Source: Lichenicoccus sp964247695 (lineage in GTDB: Bacteria > Pseudomonadota > Alphaproteobacteria > Acetobacterales > Acetobacteraceae). Taken from it: a stretch of 64,000 nt of DNA. Of this stretch, positions 56,301 through 64,000 are shown in pieces. How positions within the stretch are numbered: position 1 is the first letter of the stretch; every line of letters starts with the position of its first letter. Made by a program: the position numbers and the translations under genes. Where the stretch lies: contig CAXTVI010000008.1 of NCBI GenBank assembly GCA_964247695.1, positions 1-64,000 of the forward strand. Direction: 5' to 3'. Below the pieces are notes generated by a model. It ran no database searches, was not told the origin of the DNA, and worked only from the letters and a program-made list of their open reading frames with translations.

Positions 56301-56825
56301 GCGGCGGTCTATGTCACCCTCGGCGTGCTGTACGAGAGCTACATCCACCCGATCACCATTCTCTCGACGCTGCCATCGGCGGGGGTGGGCGCCATTCTCG
56401 CGCTGCAACTGTTCGGCGAGGAGTTCTCGCTGATCGCGATGATCGGCGTGATCCTGCTGATCGGCATCGTCAAGAAGAACGCCATCCTGCTGGTGGATTT
56501 CGCGCTCAACGCCGAGCGCAACGAGGGCCTGTCGCCGTTCGATGCCATCCACAAGGCGTGCCTGCTGCGCTTCCGCCCGATCATGATGACCAGCTTCGCG
56601 GCGGCACTCGGCGCGCTGCCGCTGGTGTTCGGGCATGGCTACGGCAACGAGCTGCGCCGGCCGCTCGGATTGTCGGTGGTCGGCGGCCTCGTCGTCAGCC
56701 AGGCGCTGACGCTCTACACAACCCCGGTCGTGTACCTGTATCTCGACCGGATGCGACACTGGTGGAACGCAAGGCGCTGGCGCCGCGGCGGCCGCCGGCC
56801 ACTGCAGGACGCTCCCGCCGAATGA
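53385..56825 (+). CDS. mdtC: RND multidrug efflux permease MdtC with low-complexity insert
   Basis: A 1146-aa partner of MdtB. The N terminus NISRPFVLRPVATTLLTLAL, the Asp pair in ATGFVVDDAIVVLENIARH and GIVKKNAILLVDFALN are typical. The protein is about 100 residues longer than usual because of a Ser/Thr/Ala/Gly-rich stretch at about 785-886 (nt 55738-56043) in the second periplasmic domain, just before MVPLSAVTRIVQS. No frameshift is seen, and the flanking sequence continues normally. The OMF gene start overlaps the stop by 4 nt. Confidence 0.92.
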   Translation: MNISRPFVLRPVATTLLTLALLLAGAFAYVKLPVAPLPNVDFPTIAVQAQQPGGSPDEVATSVAAPLERHLGQIAGVTEMTSQSVQGQVQIVVQFDFSRDINGAAGDVQAAIQAARADLPTSLRQNPNYFKFNPANSPIMILTLTSSTRTMPQLFDYATNVLEQSLSSIRGIGRTEPGGSSLPAVRVEMNPLPLFKYGIGFEDVRAALASANADSPKGFIDQGSRRYQLDTNDQARKAADYRDLVIAYRNNAPVRLKDVSEITDSVEDLRNLGLYNGVPAVIVLIFPQANANVVKTTDQIKAMLPALRAALPGGVELHMAIDRSATIRASLADTQFTLAVSVALVIMVVLVFLRTLRSTLIPAVAVPTSIISTFAAMYLLGFSLDNLSLMALTVATGFVVDDAIVVLENIARHMEAGMPRREAALLGAREVGFTVLSITVSLVAVFSPILLLGGIAGRLFFEFAMTLTLTILVSFVLALTTVPMLCALVLQVRPHGALPRPRAVGPARRFFAGLSSRVEIALNGMQEGYERSLAWALRHSLLVVLTLPLTIGLTVLLFNRMPKGLFPNEDVGLLIGTIRGEQSISFQNISGKLKEVEQVILADPDIDSVSGYTGGGDHGANTGMVFIQLKDIGLRHDSTDATIARLDRKLSHMAGAEFFLRSAADVRAGGRQSNANYQYTLQADNSDLLYEWMPRLERALQRRPELTDVSSDVQQGGPATEVRIDRDTAAKLQVTPQLISNTLYDAFGQRSASVIYNALNQYHVVMEVAPRYWQTSDILSQIWVSTAGGTAAGSTSSNTIRVAAAGSTGSRANASAGSAAATSSTSTAGTGTSSAGSTTSSAASGATAATSTQSTSAQSLANSISNSLANGRGTSNGSAVSSSAETMVPLSAVTRIVQSTTPLQVNHQGNFVAATVSFNLAAGISLSDAASIIQDTMVAIRMPGAIHGSFAGTAAQFQKTVSNEPLLILAALAAVYVTLGVLYESYIHPITILSTLPSAGVGAILALQLFGEEFSLIAMIGVILLIGIVKKNAILLVDFALNAERNEGLSPFDAIHKACLLRFRPIMMTSFAAALGALPLVFGHGYGNELRRPLGLSVVGGLVVSQALTLYTTPVVYLYLDRMRHWWNARRWRRGGRRPLQDAPAE

Positions 56826-58402
56826 TCTCCCGAACGAAGATGAGCCCCGCCAACCGGGCGAGACTGATGCTTGGCTGCACGCTGGGGCTGTCCCCTGGCC
56901 TGTGCCTGGGACTTGGCGGCTGCATGGTCGGGCCCGACTACGACCGGAGGCCTGCGATCGTCTCGCAGCGTTTCAAGGAGATGCAGCCGGCGCCTGGCTG
57001 GCAGCGCGCCGCGCCCCAGCTGGCGGCTTATCCGAAAGGCGAGTGGTGGCGCATCTACAACGACCCGGTGCTGAACGGGCTGGAGGCGCAGGTCAGCATC
57101 TCGAACCAGAACGTCAAGGTGTCCGAGGCGGACTACCGGCAGGCGCGCGCGATCGTCGACGAGGCGCGTGCCAGCCTGTTTCCGACCGTCACCGGCACGC
57201 CGTCGGTGACGCGCCAGTCGGAGGGCGGACGCAGCAGCGGCGTCACCACCGGTGCAGCCGGGCTGGGCACGACGGGGGTGGCCAGCACGGGCTTCGGCGG
57301 CAGCACGATCACCAACTACCAGCTCGAGGCCAGCGTGAGCTGGGATCTCGATGTCTGGGGACGGATACGCCGCCAGATCGAGAGCGACGTCGCCAGCGCG
57401 CAGGCGTCGGCCGCCGATCTGGCCAACGCGACGCTGTCCTACCAGGCGACGCTGGCGACGGACTATTTCAACCTGCGCACCGAGGACAGCCTGCAGATGC
57501 TGCTCGACCGGACGGTCGCCAGCTACCAGCGCTCGCTGCAGGTCACGCAGAACCAGTACAATGCCGGACTGACCGCCGCGACCCCGACGGCGCTGCTGCA
57601 GGCCGAGACGCTGCTGGAGCAGACCCGGGCGCAGGCGATCGATGTCGGCGTCCTGCGCACCCAGTACGAGCACGCGATCGCCGTGCTGGTCGGCCGTCCG
57701 CCGGCGGCGCTCGCGATCGCCGCGGCACCGTTGACCAACGTGATCCCGGCGATCCCGGTGAGCCTGCCGGCGACCCTGCTGCAGCGGCGCCCCGACATCT
57801 CTGCCGCCGAGCGCACCATGGAGGAGGAGAACGCGCTGATCGGCGTCGAGGTGGCGGCGTTCTATCCCGACATCAGCCTGTCCGCGCTGTATGGCTGGAG
57901 CGGCAACCCGATCGGCTCGCTGATCCAGGCGGCGAACCGCGTCTGGTCGCTCGGGGCGAGCGCCAGCGAGATCCTGTTCGAGGGCGGCCTGCGCACCGCG
58001 AGCGTGCAGGCGGCGCAGGCGGCCTATGACGCCGCGGTCGCCACCTACCGGCAGACGGTGCTCAGCGCCCTCGAGACCACGGAGGACGACCTGTCGGCAT
58101 TGCGCATCTATGACCGCCAGGCGGTGGCGCAGGCGCGCGCGGTGTCGCTTTCCGAGCAGGCAGTGACAGTCGCGTTCAACCAGTACAATGCCGGCACCGT
58201 CGACTACACCACGGTGGTGACCAGCGAGGCGACCGCGCTCAGCAACGAGCAGAGCGCGCTCACCATCCAGCAGGAGCGGATGGTCGACAGCGTCAGCCTG
58301 ATCGAGCAGATGGGCGGCGGCTGGGACGTGACCGACCTGCCGAGCAAGGGCTCGCTGCAGACGAGCAACCCGCTGGTGCCGGGGTTTCTGGAGAAGCACT
58401 GA
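56822..58402 (+). CDS. Outer-membrane efflux lipoprotein (NodT/OprM family)
   Basis: A 526-aa TolC-like channel. The lipobox LGGC (Cys34) follows a signal sequence, then MVGPDYDRRPAI. The two OEP repeats are visible, with helices such as VSEADYRQARAIVDEARASL and LPATLLQRRPDISAAERTME. A Gly/Ser/Thr-rich insertion at about 134-162 (SGVTTGAAGLGTTGVAST) probably lies in an extracellular loop. The ATG forms ATGA with the mdtC stop. It completes the tripartite pump. Confidence 0.92.
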   Translation: MISRTKMSPANRARLMLGCTLGLSPGLCLGLGGCMVGPDYDRRPAIVSQRFKEMQPAPGWQRAAPQLAAYPKGEWWRIYNDPVLNGLEAQVSISNQNVKVSEADYRQARAIVDEARASLFPTVTGTPSVTRQSEGGRSSGVTTGAAGLGTTGVASTGFGGSTITNYQLEASVSWDLDVWGRIRRQIESDVASAQASAADLANATLSYQATLATDYFNLRTEDSLQMLLDRTVASYQRSLQVTQNQYNAGLTAATPTALLQAETLLEQTRAQAIDVGVLRTQYEHAIAVLVGRPPAALAIAAAPLTNVIPAIPVSLPATLLQRRPDISAAERTMEEENALIGVEVAAFYPDISLSALYGWSGNPIGSLIQAANRVWSLGASASEILFEGGLRTASVQAAQAAYDAAVATYRQTVLSALETTEDDLSALRIYDRQAVAQARAVSLSEQAVTVAFNQYNAGTVDYTTVVTSEATALSNEQSALTIQQERMVDSVSLIEQMGGGWDVTDLPSKGSLQTSNPLVPGFLEKH

Positions 58403-58439
58403 CCGCGATCGCGACGCCGCCACCGGTACATGATCGCGG
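58403..58439 (+). terminator. Possible hairpin after the efflux operon
   Basis: CCGCGATC at 58403-58410 pairs with GATCGCGG at 58432-58439 across a 21-base loop, right after the OMF stop. No T-run follows, so it is a weak terminator candidate. Confidence 0.3.
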
Positions 58440-58472
58440 GTCCGATTACCTGAACAGGCCACCGGGGCGCGC

Positions 58473-58487
58473 TTAACCTGTCCTTTA
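58473..58487. promoter_or_regulatory. Near-match CtrA box upstream of the OprB gene
   Basis: TTAACCTGTCCTTTA matches TTAA-N7-TTAA at seven of eight defined bases. It lies 46 bases before the porin GTG. Binding is inferred only. Confidence 0.3.
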
Positions 58488-58533
58488 CGATACCGGAATA
58501 ACATCGGCTCTCCAGTCTGGTGAGGGTGTTCCG

Positions 58534-59811
58534 GTGGCTAGATCAAAGTCGATCCTGCTTGCGCTCGGCGTCGGCATCGCTGCGTGCGCCGCATCGATCC
58601 CGGCGCTGGCCGATGATCCGGCACCTGCAGCGCCGATCGGCGCCCAGCAGTTGGGGCCGCAGCTCCATGCCCAGAGCCAGCCCGCCATCAACAGCACCTC
58701 CGCGGTCACGATCCGGCTCGAATACACCGGAGAGGGCTCCTACAATGCAATCGGCGGCCTGCATGACGGCGCCTCCTACATGAACCAGGCACTGGCCCAG
58801 GTCAGCATCGATGCCGGCACCGCGTTCGGCTGGACCGGCGGACGGTTCGACTTCGAAGGCTTCTACGAGAACGAGACCTCGCTGGACACGCAGTATGTCG
58901 GCGCGATCCAGGATCCCAGCGTCATCGACACCTCCGGTACGGCGGTGTTCCGCCTCTACCAGGCCTTCTACGCCCAGCAGATCGGCCGCACGAACGTCCT
59001 GCTCGGCATCTACGACCTTGCGACGGAATTCGACGAGACCAAGGCGAGCGACCTGTTCTTCAACGGCGCCTACGGCTGGACCACCGCGTTCGACCAGTCC
59101 GGCCTGAACGGACCCTCCACCTACCCCGATACTTCGCCCGCGCTCCGCATCCAGCAGAAGCTCGGCCGGCATTGGCGCCTCAAGGCGGCAGTCCTCGACG
59201 GCGAGCCGGACAGCGCCAAGAACCCGCACGCCACCGCGGTGAACCTGAACAAGAGCAACGGCGCCCTCGTCATCGGCGAAGTCGACTATGTCCCGACCCG
59301 CACCACGAAGCTGATGGCGGGCGTGTGGGACTATACCGGCCGCTTTCCCGACCTGCAGGCCAGCGCCCAAGGCATCCAGCGCCGGGCCAATGGCAGCCAG
59401 GGCGGCTATCTCGGCGGCGCGACCAGGGTCTATTCCCTCTCGGCGCATCGCGGCATCGATCTGTTCGCCAATGTCGGCGTCGCGAACGGTCGCGTGCAGA
59501 TCGTGGATGCCTCGGTTGATGCCGGCCTGTCCTTTACCGGCCCGTTCGCAGGAAGGCCGTATGACAAGCTCGGCGTTGCCATCGGCCTCGCCCATGCCGG
59601 CGCCCCCTACCGGAACCTGGTCCACGCATACGGCGCTCCGGTCGAGACCTACGAGACGAACTTCGAACTGACCTACCGGGCGCCGATCAACAACTGGCTG
59701 ACGGTGCAGCCGGACATCCAGTACTGGATCAATCCCGGCGTGGATCCGGGGCTGAAGAACGACCTGCTGTTCATGGTCCATTTCGAGGTCAGCCACCTGT
59801 TCGACCTCTGA
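58534..59811 (+). CDS. OprB-type carbohydrate-selective porin
   Basis: A 425-aa outer-membrane beta-barrel. The signal peptide ends at ASIPALA-DD (about residue 26). Typical OprB strands include FEGFYENETSLDTQYVG, LYQAFYAQQIGRTNVLLGI and YDLATEFDETKASDLFFNGA, with the C-terminal strand ending MVHFEVSHLFDL (aromatic plus Leu). The GTG start has GAGGG about 7 nt upstream. It allows sugars to diffuse in, fitting an organism that oxidises sugars. Confidence 0.9.
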   Translation: MARSKSILLALGVGIAACAASIPALADDPAPAAPIGAQQLGPQLHAQSQPAINSTSAVTIRLEYTGEGSYNAIGGLHDGASYMNQALAQVSIDAGTAFGWTGGRFDFEGFYENETSLDTQYVGAIQDPSVIDTSGTAVFRLYQAFYAQQIGRTNVLLGIYDLATEFDETKASDLFFNGAYGWTTAFDQSGLNGPSTYPDTSPALRIQQKLGRHWRLKAAVLDGEPDSAKNPHATAVNLNKSNGALVIGEVDYVPTRTTKLMAGVWDYTGRFPDLQASAQGIQRRANGSQGGYLGGATRVYSLSAHRGIDLFANVGVANGRVQIVDASVDAGLSFTGPFAGRPYDKLGVAIGLAHAGAPYRNLVHAYGAPVETYETNFELTYRAPINNWLTVQPDIQYWINPGVDPGLKNDLLFMVHFEVSHLFDL

Positions 59812-59866
59812 CGCCAGTGTGCCGGCCTGTGACGCCGGCGCCGATCAAGCACTTGGAGACATCGCT

Positions 59867-60094
59867 GTGAGAAAGCTCTCGGGACTACTGGTGCTGGCAC
59901 TCCTGGTCCTGATGGCGGCCGCGAGTGTCGCGGAAGCCAAGGGGGGCCGTACCTCGGCGGCGGACTGCAAGGCAGGCAGCACGGACCCGGACTGTCCCGA
60001 CGAACCCGATGCCAAGGACAAGCCGCCTGCCAGATTTGCCGCTGTCGGCCCAGCCATGCCGCATCGCGCACCGGCCCGCGTTGTCGTTGCGTAA
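59867..60094 (+). CDS. Small secreted hypothetical protein
   Basis: A 75-aa protein with a signal peptide (MRKLSGLLVLALLVLMAAAS, cleavage near AEA-KG). The mature part is about 50 residues with two cysteines (ADCKAGSTDPDCPDE), probably forming a disulfide. The GTG at 59867 has GGAGA 7 nt upstream. It follows the porin by 55 nt. Function is unknown. Confidence 0.6.
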   Translation: MRKLSGLLVLALLVLMAAASVAEAKGGRTSAADCKAGSTDPDCPDEPDAKDKPPARFAAVGPAMPHRAPARVVVA

Positions 60095-60256
60095 TCGATA
60101 CGGGTTTCCTAGCCCGTGTGACGCCTGCCCTCCGCGAGATCGAGCTTGTCTGCAATGCGCCGCACGCACTGACCCACACCCGCCGAGACGAGACCCACCG
60201 GGACCAGTTCCGCCGATAGTTTGTTCCCGCACGGATCTGAAAACACCAGAGGCATC

Positions 60257-62590
60257 ATGATCAAGCGACTTCCCCTGCGTGCCCGGATCTTTCTGGGCTT
60301 TGGCCTGCTGATCGTGCTGATGCTCGGGATAGCCGCCTACGGCAGCTACGGGCTTTCGACAGTCGGCGAAGAGATCGACAAGATGGACGGGATCGCGGGG
60401 AATGCAAACCGCCTGCAGGAACTGGCACTCCGCATCGAGACGATCCGGCGCGGGTTGGCGGAGTATCAAGCCGAACCCGGCGTGAGCACGCTTCGCGAAG
60501 TCACGGACGCCGAGGCACGTGCCACGACGTTGCTGGCGAAATCGGCAGAGTTCACGTTGTCGGCCAAGCGCCGGGCGATGTTCAATGGCCTGGCGGCGCG
60601 GCTGCATGACATGGCGGCGGAGCAGGAACGCTTCGCCACGTCGCTCGCGGCCGGCCTTGCGTCGCGCAACCAGGTGGTTGCGGACGACGACGCCGTTCGT
60701 GCGGGCCTGTCTCGTATTGCAGCAGCGATAGATACCGGCGGGATGGTACCGGCGCCGCCCTCCGCGGTCGCCACGCAGATCGCGGCCCTCCGCCTCGCGG
60801 TACTCGATACGGAATCAACCGGGATGCGTGTTCTTGTGGTTCCGCGGCCAGAACGGCTTGCCCTCTTCGACCACCAGGCCGCCGGCGCCGGACGAGCACT
60901 TGTCGCGCTGGAGGCTGCCGTTCCTCCGGAAGAGAGAGCAGCGATCCGGCAACTCGCTGCTTCGCTTGCGGCCTATGCCTCGGATGTCGGCCGGACGACA
61001 GCGGCGATGTCCGAAAGTGGCGTCATCTTCTCGACCCGCCTGCAGCCGACGATAAGCGTCATGCAAGCCACGTCCGAGAAGGCGCTCGGCAAGCTGCTGC
61101 TCGGCTTCGACGAGGTCAACCAGCGAGCGTCCGCGACGGCATCCAGCACCCTCATGGACCAGCTCGGCCTGTCCGCCGCGGCGACGGTCATCGGCATCGT
61201 GCTTGCCGTGATCATCGCGCACACCATCATCCGTCCGGTCAAGGGCATGACGGCGGCGATGGCAAGGCTCGCCGGCGGTGACACCACGGGCAATATCCCG
61301 GGCCGGGATTTCAGGGACGTCATCGGCGAGATGGCCCGCACGGTCGGAATATTCCAGCGTCAGGCCATCGAAAACGCCAACTTTGCGTCGCTGCAGGAGG
61401 AGGCACAGAGAGGCAAGCAGCGCCGGCAGCAGGCGATGGACATGCACACGCAGGATTTCGGCACCTCGGTCTCAGGTGTCATGGACCAGTTCATGGCCGC
61501 CGCCGCCGCCATGCGCCAGGCCGCTTCCGAAGTTGCCAGCGGCGCGCAACAGACACGCGACAGTACATCGAGCACGGCGCAGGGAGCCCGCTCCTCGTCG
61601 CAGGACCTGAACTCGGTTGCAGCGGCGACCGAACAGATGTCGGCGAACATCGACCAGATGAGCAGCCAGGTCGCCGCCGTCATGCGATCCGTGCAGTCGG
61701 CGGTCGAGCGCTCGGGAGAGACCGACGCCAAGGTTGCGGGGCTGTCGGCGGCGGGCGACCGGATCGGGGACGTGGTCCGCCTCATCAAGAGCATTGCCGC
61801 GCAAACCAACCTGCTTGCGCTGAATGCCACCATAGAGGCGGCCCGCGCCGGCGATGCAGGCCGCGGCTTCGCGGTGGTTGCGAGCGAGGTCAAGGCACTC
61901 GCGGCGCAGACCGCTCAGGCGACGGACCAGATCGCGGCGCAGGTCGGTGCGATCCGCCTCGCGACGGGCGAGGCGGTCGCGGCGGTGCAGCAGGTCGGGT
62001 CGGCGATCGCGGAGGTCGACGTTGCCGCCAATGCGATCGCGAGCGCGGTGCAGGAGCAGGCAGCCGCGACACGCGAGATCACGCGCAATGTGCAGATCGT
62101 GACCGCGACCACGTCTGCCGCGGCCGGCGCCATGGAAGGGGTCCTGAGCGTTGTCGAGGACACCGAGGCCAGCAGCCGTAACGCGCTGCGGGCCTCCGAA
62201 GAGGTCGGCCGTACCGCCGAGACCCTGCGCACGGAAGTCAGCGACTTCCTGACCGCGATCTCCAAGGGTGGCGAGGACGAGCGGCGGCTCTACGAGCGGA
62301 TCGATGGGCGTGGGGAAACAGCCACCTTCAGCATGCCCGGCCGCCCGGGGATCACCGCCAGGATCGTCGATCTCTCGCGTGGCGGCATGCAGCTCTGCGG
62401 AGATTGCGACGCTTCCGTCGGGAGCGACGGGCAGGTCACACTCTCCGACGGCACCCGTATCGGGTGCCGGATTGCCCGGAGCCGCAAGCAGTTGCTCGGG
62501 CTCGCGTTCCGTCAGGATGCCGCGTCGCTCGTCCTGATCGACCGCACGCTGGCGGCCTTCGGCGGCTCGGCGGTGCCTCGCGCGGCCTGA
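60257..62590 (+). CDS. Methyl-accepting chemotaxis protein with C-terminal PilZ domain
   Basis: A 777-aa chemoreceptor. Helix 1 lies at about 8-32 (ARIFLGFGLLIVLMLGIAAY), followed by a periplasmic helical domain of about 270 residues, then helix 2 (AAATVIGIVLAVIIAHTI), a HAMP region (RPVKGMTAAMARLAGGDTT) and the MA signalling domain with the tip motif LLALNATIEAARAGDAGRGF. The last about 100 residues form a PilZ domain: RLYER (RxxxR) and IVDLSRGGMQL (DxSxxG). This predicts direct c-di-GMP binding by the receptor. The ATG at 60257 has AGAGG upstream. Confidence 0.88.
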   Translation: MIKRLPLRARIFLGFGLLIVLMLGIAAYGSYGLSTVGEEIDKMDGIAGNANRLQELALRIETIRRGLAEYQAEPGVSTLREVTDAEARATTLLAKSAEFTLSAKRRAMFNGLAARLHDMAAEQERFATSLAAGLASRNQVVADDDAVRAGLSRIAAAIDTGGMVPAPPSAVATQIAALRLAVLDTESTGMRVLVVPRPERLALFDHQAAGAGRALVALEAAVPPEERAAIRQLAASLAAYASDVGRTTAAMSESGVIFSTRLQPTISVMQATSEKALGKLLLGFDEVNQRASATASSTLMDQLGLSAAATVIGIVLAVIIAHTIIRPVKGMTAAMARLAGGDTTGNIPGRDFRDVIGEMARTVGIFQRQAIENANFASLQEEAQRGKQRRQQAMDMHTQDFGTSVSGVMDQFMAAAAAMRQAASEVASGAQQTRDSTSSTAQGARSSSQDLNSVAAATEQMSANIDQMSSQVAAVMRSVQSAVERSGETDAKVAGLSAAGDRIGDVVRLIKSIAAQTNLLALNATIEAARAGDAGRGFAVVASEVKALAAQTAQATDQIAAQVGAIRLATGEAVAAVQQVGSAIAEVDVAANAIASAVQEQAAATREITRNVQIVTATTSAAAGAMEGVLSVVEDTEASSRNALRASEEVGRTAETLRTEVSDFLTAISKGGEDERRLYERIDGRGETATFSMPGRPGITARIVDLSRGGMQLCGDCDASVGSDGQVTLSDGTRIGCRIARSRKQLLGLAFRQDAASLVLIDRTLAAFGGSAVPRAA

Positions 62591-62595
62591 ACTTG

Positions 62596-62609
62596 ACCCG
62601 GCGCCGGGT
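62596..62609. terminator. Palindrome between convergent chemoreceptor and glycosylphosphotransferase genes
   Basis: ACCCGGC-GCCGGGT is a perfect 14-bp palindrome in the 19-bp gap between the two stops, and the flanks (CTGAAC left, TTCAG right) extend the symmetry imperfectly. It may act as a bidirectional terminator, though no T-run follows. Confidence 0.4.
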
Positions 62610-63995
62610 TCAGAACGCCGTCCGGCTGCGCACCTCGCCCAGCAGCGTCCGGATCATGATCTCGATGTCGAAGCGGATCGACCAGTTCTCGATATAGAAC
62701 AGGTCGCACGCCACGCGCTGCTCGATCTGATCGACGGTCTTGGTCTCGCCGCGCCAGCCATTGACCTGGGCCCAGCCGGTGATGCCCGGCTTGACCCGGT
62801 GACGCAGGGCGTACTGCTGCACCACCTCGGTGAACAGCCGGTCGGCGGCCTTGGTGTTGGGCGCATGCGGGCGGGGGCCCACCAGCGACATGGTGCCGTT
62901 CAGCACGTTGAAGATCTGCGGCAGCTCGTCGATCGACAGCTTGCGGATGATCCGGCCGACACGGGTGATGCGCGGATCGTCGCGGGTAGTCTGCCGGTCG
63001 GCGAGCAGGTCCGTCATCGCGCTGTGCATCGAGCGGAACTTGTAACAAAGGAACGGTCGGTTGTTGAAGCCCATGCGTGGCTGCCGGAACAGCACCGGCC
63101 CGGGGCTGTCGAGCTTGATCGCGATCACCGTCAGCAGCAGCAGCGGCGACAGCAGCACCAGCGCAAGCAGCGCGATGCTGCGGTCAAGCAGCGCTTTCTC
63201 GATCGCCTGCCAGTCCTTCAGCGGCGCCTCGCGGACTGCGACGACCGGGTTGCGTCCGACCACGTCGAACTGGGTGTAGTCGAGACCCAGGCGCGGCAAC
63301 TCGGTGGTCAGCACGATGTCGGCCACCGTGGAGCTGAGCTGCTCCATGATGGTCTTGATGCGCTCGGCGGCGGTCAGCGGCAGGGCGACCACGATCACAT
63401 CCACCCGCTCCTCGCGGGAATGCTGCACGAGGTCGCCCACGGTGCCACGCAGCGGCACGTCGAGCGGCATGTCGGGCATGCGCGAGATCCGGTCGTCATA
63501 GAGGCCGATGACCCGGTAGGCGCCCGGCTCCTCGCGCAGCCGCTCCATGAACACCCGGCTGTGCTCGCCGGCGCCGACGATGGCGACCTTGCGCGCCAGC
63601 CGACCGTCGCGACTCCAGCGGCGCAGCAGGCGGATCAGCGGCAGGCGGCTCGACCCGGTCAGCACGGCCGCCACCGCGCCCCAGACGAACGGCCAACTCC
63701 GGAACGGCAGGCTGCCGTGATACAGCACGAACAGGCAGGCGATCAGGCAGAACGCCCCGAAGGCCAGCGGCCGGACGAGACGCCGGATCTGCGCGATCCC
63801 AGACATCAGCACCACTTGCGAGTAGCCGCCGGCCCGCGCCAGGCTGAGGCTCGTGGCCAGCGCCGCCGCCCAGGCCGCCGGCTCGATCGGGCCCTTGGGA
63901 TAGCTGCCATAGACCGCCGTCTCGATCCTGATCGAGAGGTAGCCCGCCACGACGAGCAGGATCAGGTCGACGACCCGGACCAGGCTGGCCATCAC
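62610..63995 (-). CDS. Polyprenyl glycosylphosphotransferase (WcaJ/GumD/AceA family), probably 5' partial
   Basis: An inner-membrane enzyme that transfers a sugar 1-phosphate (usually glucose) to undecaprenyl phosphate, the first step of exopolysaccharide assembly. At least 461 aa are visible. The N-terminal half has four helices and a Rossmann-like domain (KVAIVGAGEHSRVFMERLR). The C-terminal catalytic domain contains CYKFRSMHS, KLSIDELPQIFNVLNGTMSL and KPGITGWAQVNGWRGETKT. A GTG/ATG pair lies at 63995/63992, but the first helix there seems short, so the true start is probably beyond the window. It may act with the Wzz-like protein far to the left. Confidence 0.9.
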   Translation of the reverse strand: MMASLVRVVDLILLVVAGYLSIRIETAVYGSYPKGPIEPAAWAAALATSLSLARAGGYSQVVLMSGIAQIRRLVRPLAFGAFCLIACLFVLYHGSLPFRSWPFVWGAVAAVLTGSSRLPLIRLLRRWSRDGRLARKVAIVGAGEHSRVFMERLREEPGAYRVIGLYDDRISRMPDMPLDVPLRGTVGDLVQHSREERVDVIVVALPLTAAERIKTIMEQLSSTVADIVLTTELPRLGLDYTQFDVVGRNPVVAVREAPLKDWQAIEKALLDRSIALLALVLLSPLLLLTVIAIKLDSPGPVLFRQPRMGFNNRPFLCYKFRSMHSAMTDLLADRQTTRDDPRITRVGRIIRKLSIDELPQIFNVLNGTMSLVGPRPHAPNTKAADRLFTEVVQQYALRHRVKPGITGWAQVNGWRGETKTVDQIEQRVACDLFYIENWSIRFDIEIMIRTLLGEVRSRTAF

Positions 63996-64000
63996 CGGGA

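Noticed and set aside
1..64000. CRISPR arrays, tRNA or rRNA genes, insertion sequences, prophage
   Set aside because: No regularly spaced repeats, no tRNA-like cloverleaf with a T-loop, no rRNA signature and no transposase, integrase or phage structural proteins were recognised.

Overview
The window is GC-rich chromosomal DNA with tightly packed genes. It looks like an alphaproteobacterium, most probably an acetic-acid-bacterium relative (Acetobacteraceae). The support is a CcrM-type methyltransferase next to rnhB, a short FtsY, an OprB-type sugar porin, candidate CtrA and EcfG sites, and the GC-driven long antisense open frames. No rRNA, tRNA, insertion sequence, prophage or CRISPR array was seen.

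Layout. 0-5 kb: 8-oxoguanine deaminase, a Ca2+/H+ antiporter, a DUF2158 protein, and a divergent pair for polysaccharide export (a BY-kinase-like ATPase without the P-loop lysine and a Wzz-like co-polymerase). 5-10.6 kb: an amylase-family protein, a PQQ-type beta-propeller and a small HTH-like protein in one operon, divergent from a calpain-family protease. 10.7-24.4 kb: mostly housekeeping and metabolic genes (Nudix, cupin, two MDR oxidoreductases, FtsY-MtaB-DapF, an SsuBC ABC transporter, Zwf, a FAD oxidase with a DapA-family lyase, DUF1003, SemiSWEET).

24.7-43.8 kb holds the most distinctive system, an aryl-polyene (xanthomonadin-like) pigment locus. A leftward 12-gene operon (ACP, AMP ligase, two hot-dog dehydratases, acyltransferase, LolA-like protein, MMPL exporter, ketosynthase, chain-length factor, ketoreductase, a flavin oxidoreductase with halogenase-type motifs, and an unrecognised 640-residue protein) is almost entirely joined by 1-8 nt overlaps. 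Around it lie a COG4648-like membrane protein, a polysaccharide deacetylase, a GT2 glycosyltransferase, a second acyltransferase, and a rightward operon of a UbiE-like methyltransferase, an MlaC-like periplasmic lipid-binding protein, an XanB2-type chorismatase and a 3-hydroxyisobutyryl-CoA hydrolase-like protein. A plausible logic is: chorismate to hydroxybenzoate (chorismatase), activation onto ACP (AMP ligase), chain extension (KS/CLF, KR, DH pair), methylation and possible halogenation, transfer to a lipid or glycan head group, and export by MMPL/LolA/MlaC-like proteins.

43.9-64 kb: a SWIB-domain protein, rnhB-ccrM, a CsbD stress protein behind an EcfG-type promoter, an MFS pump, a complete MdtABC-plus-outer-membrane-factor RND operon with low-complexity inserts, an OprB porin, a chemoreceptor carrying a PilZ domain, and at the right edge a polyprenyl glycosylphosphotransferase that starts exopolysaccharide synthesis.
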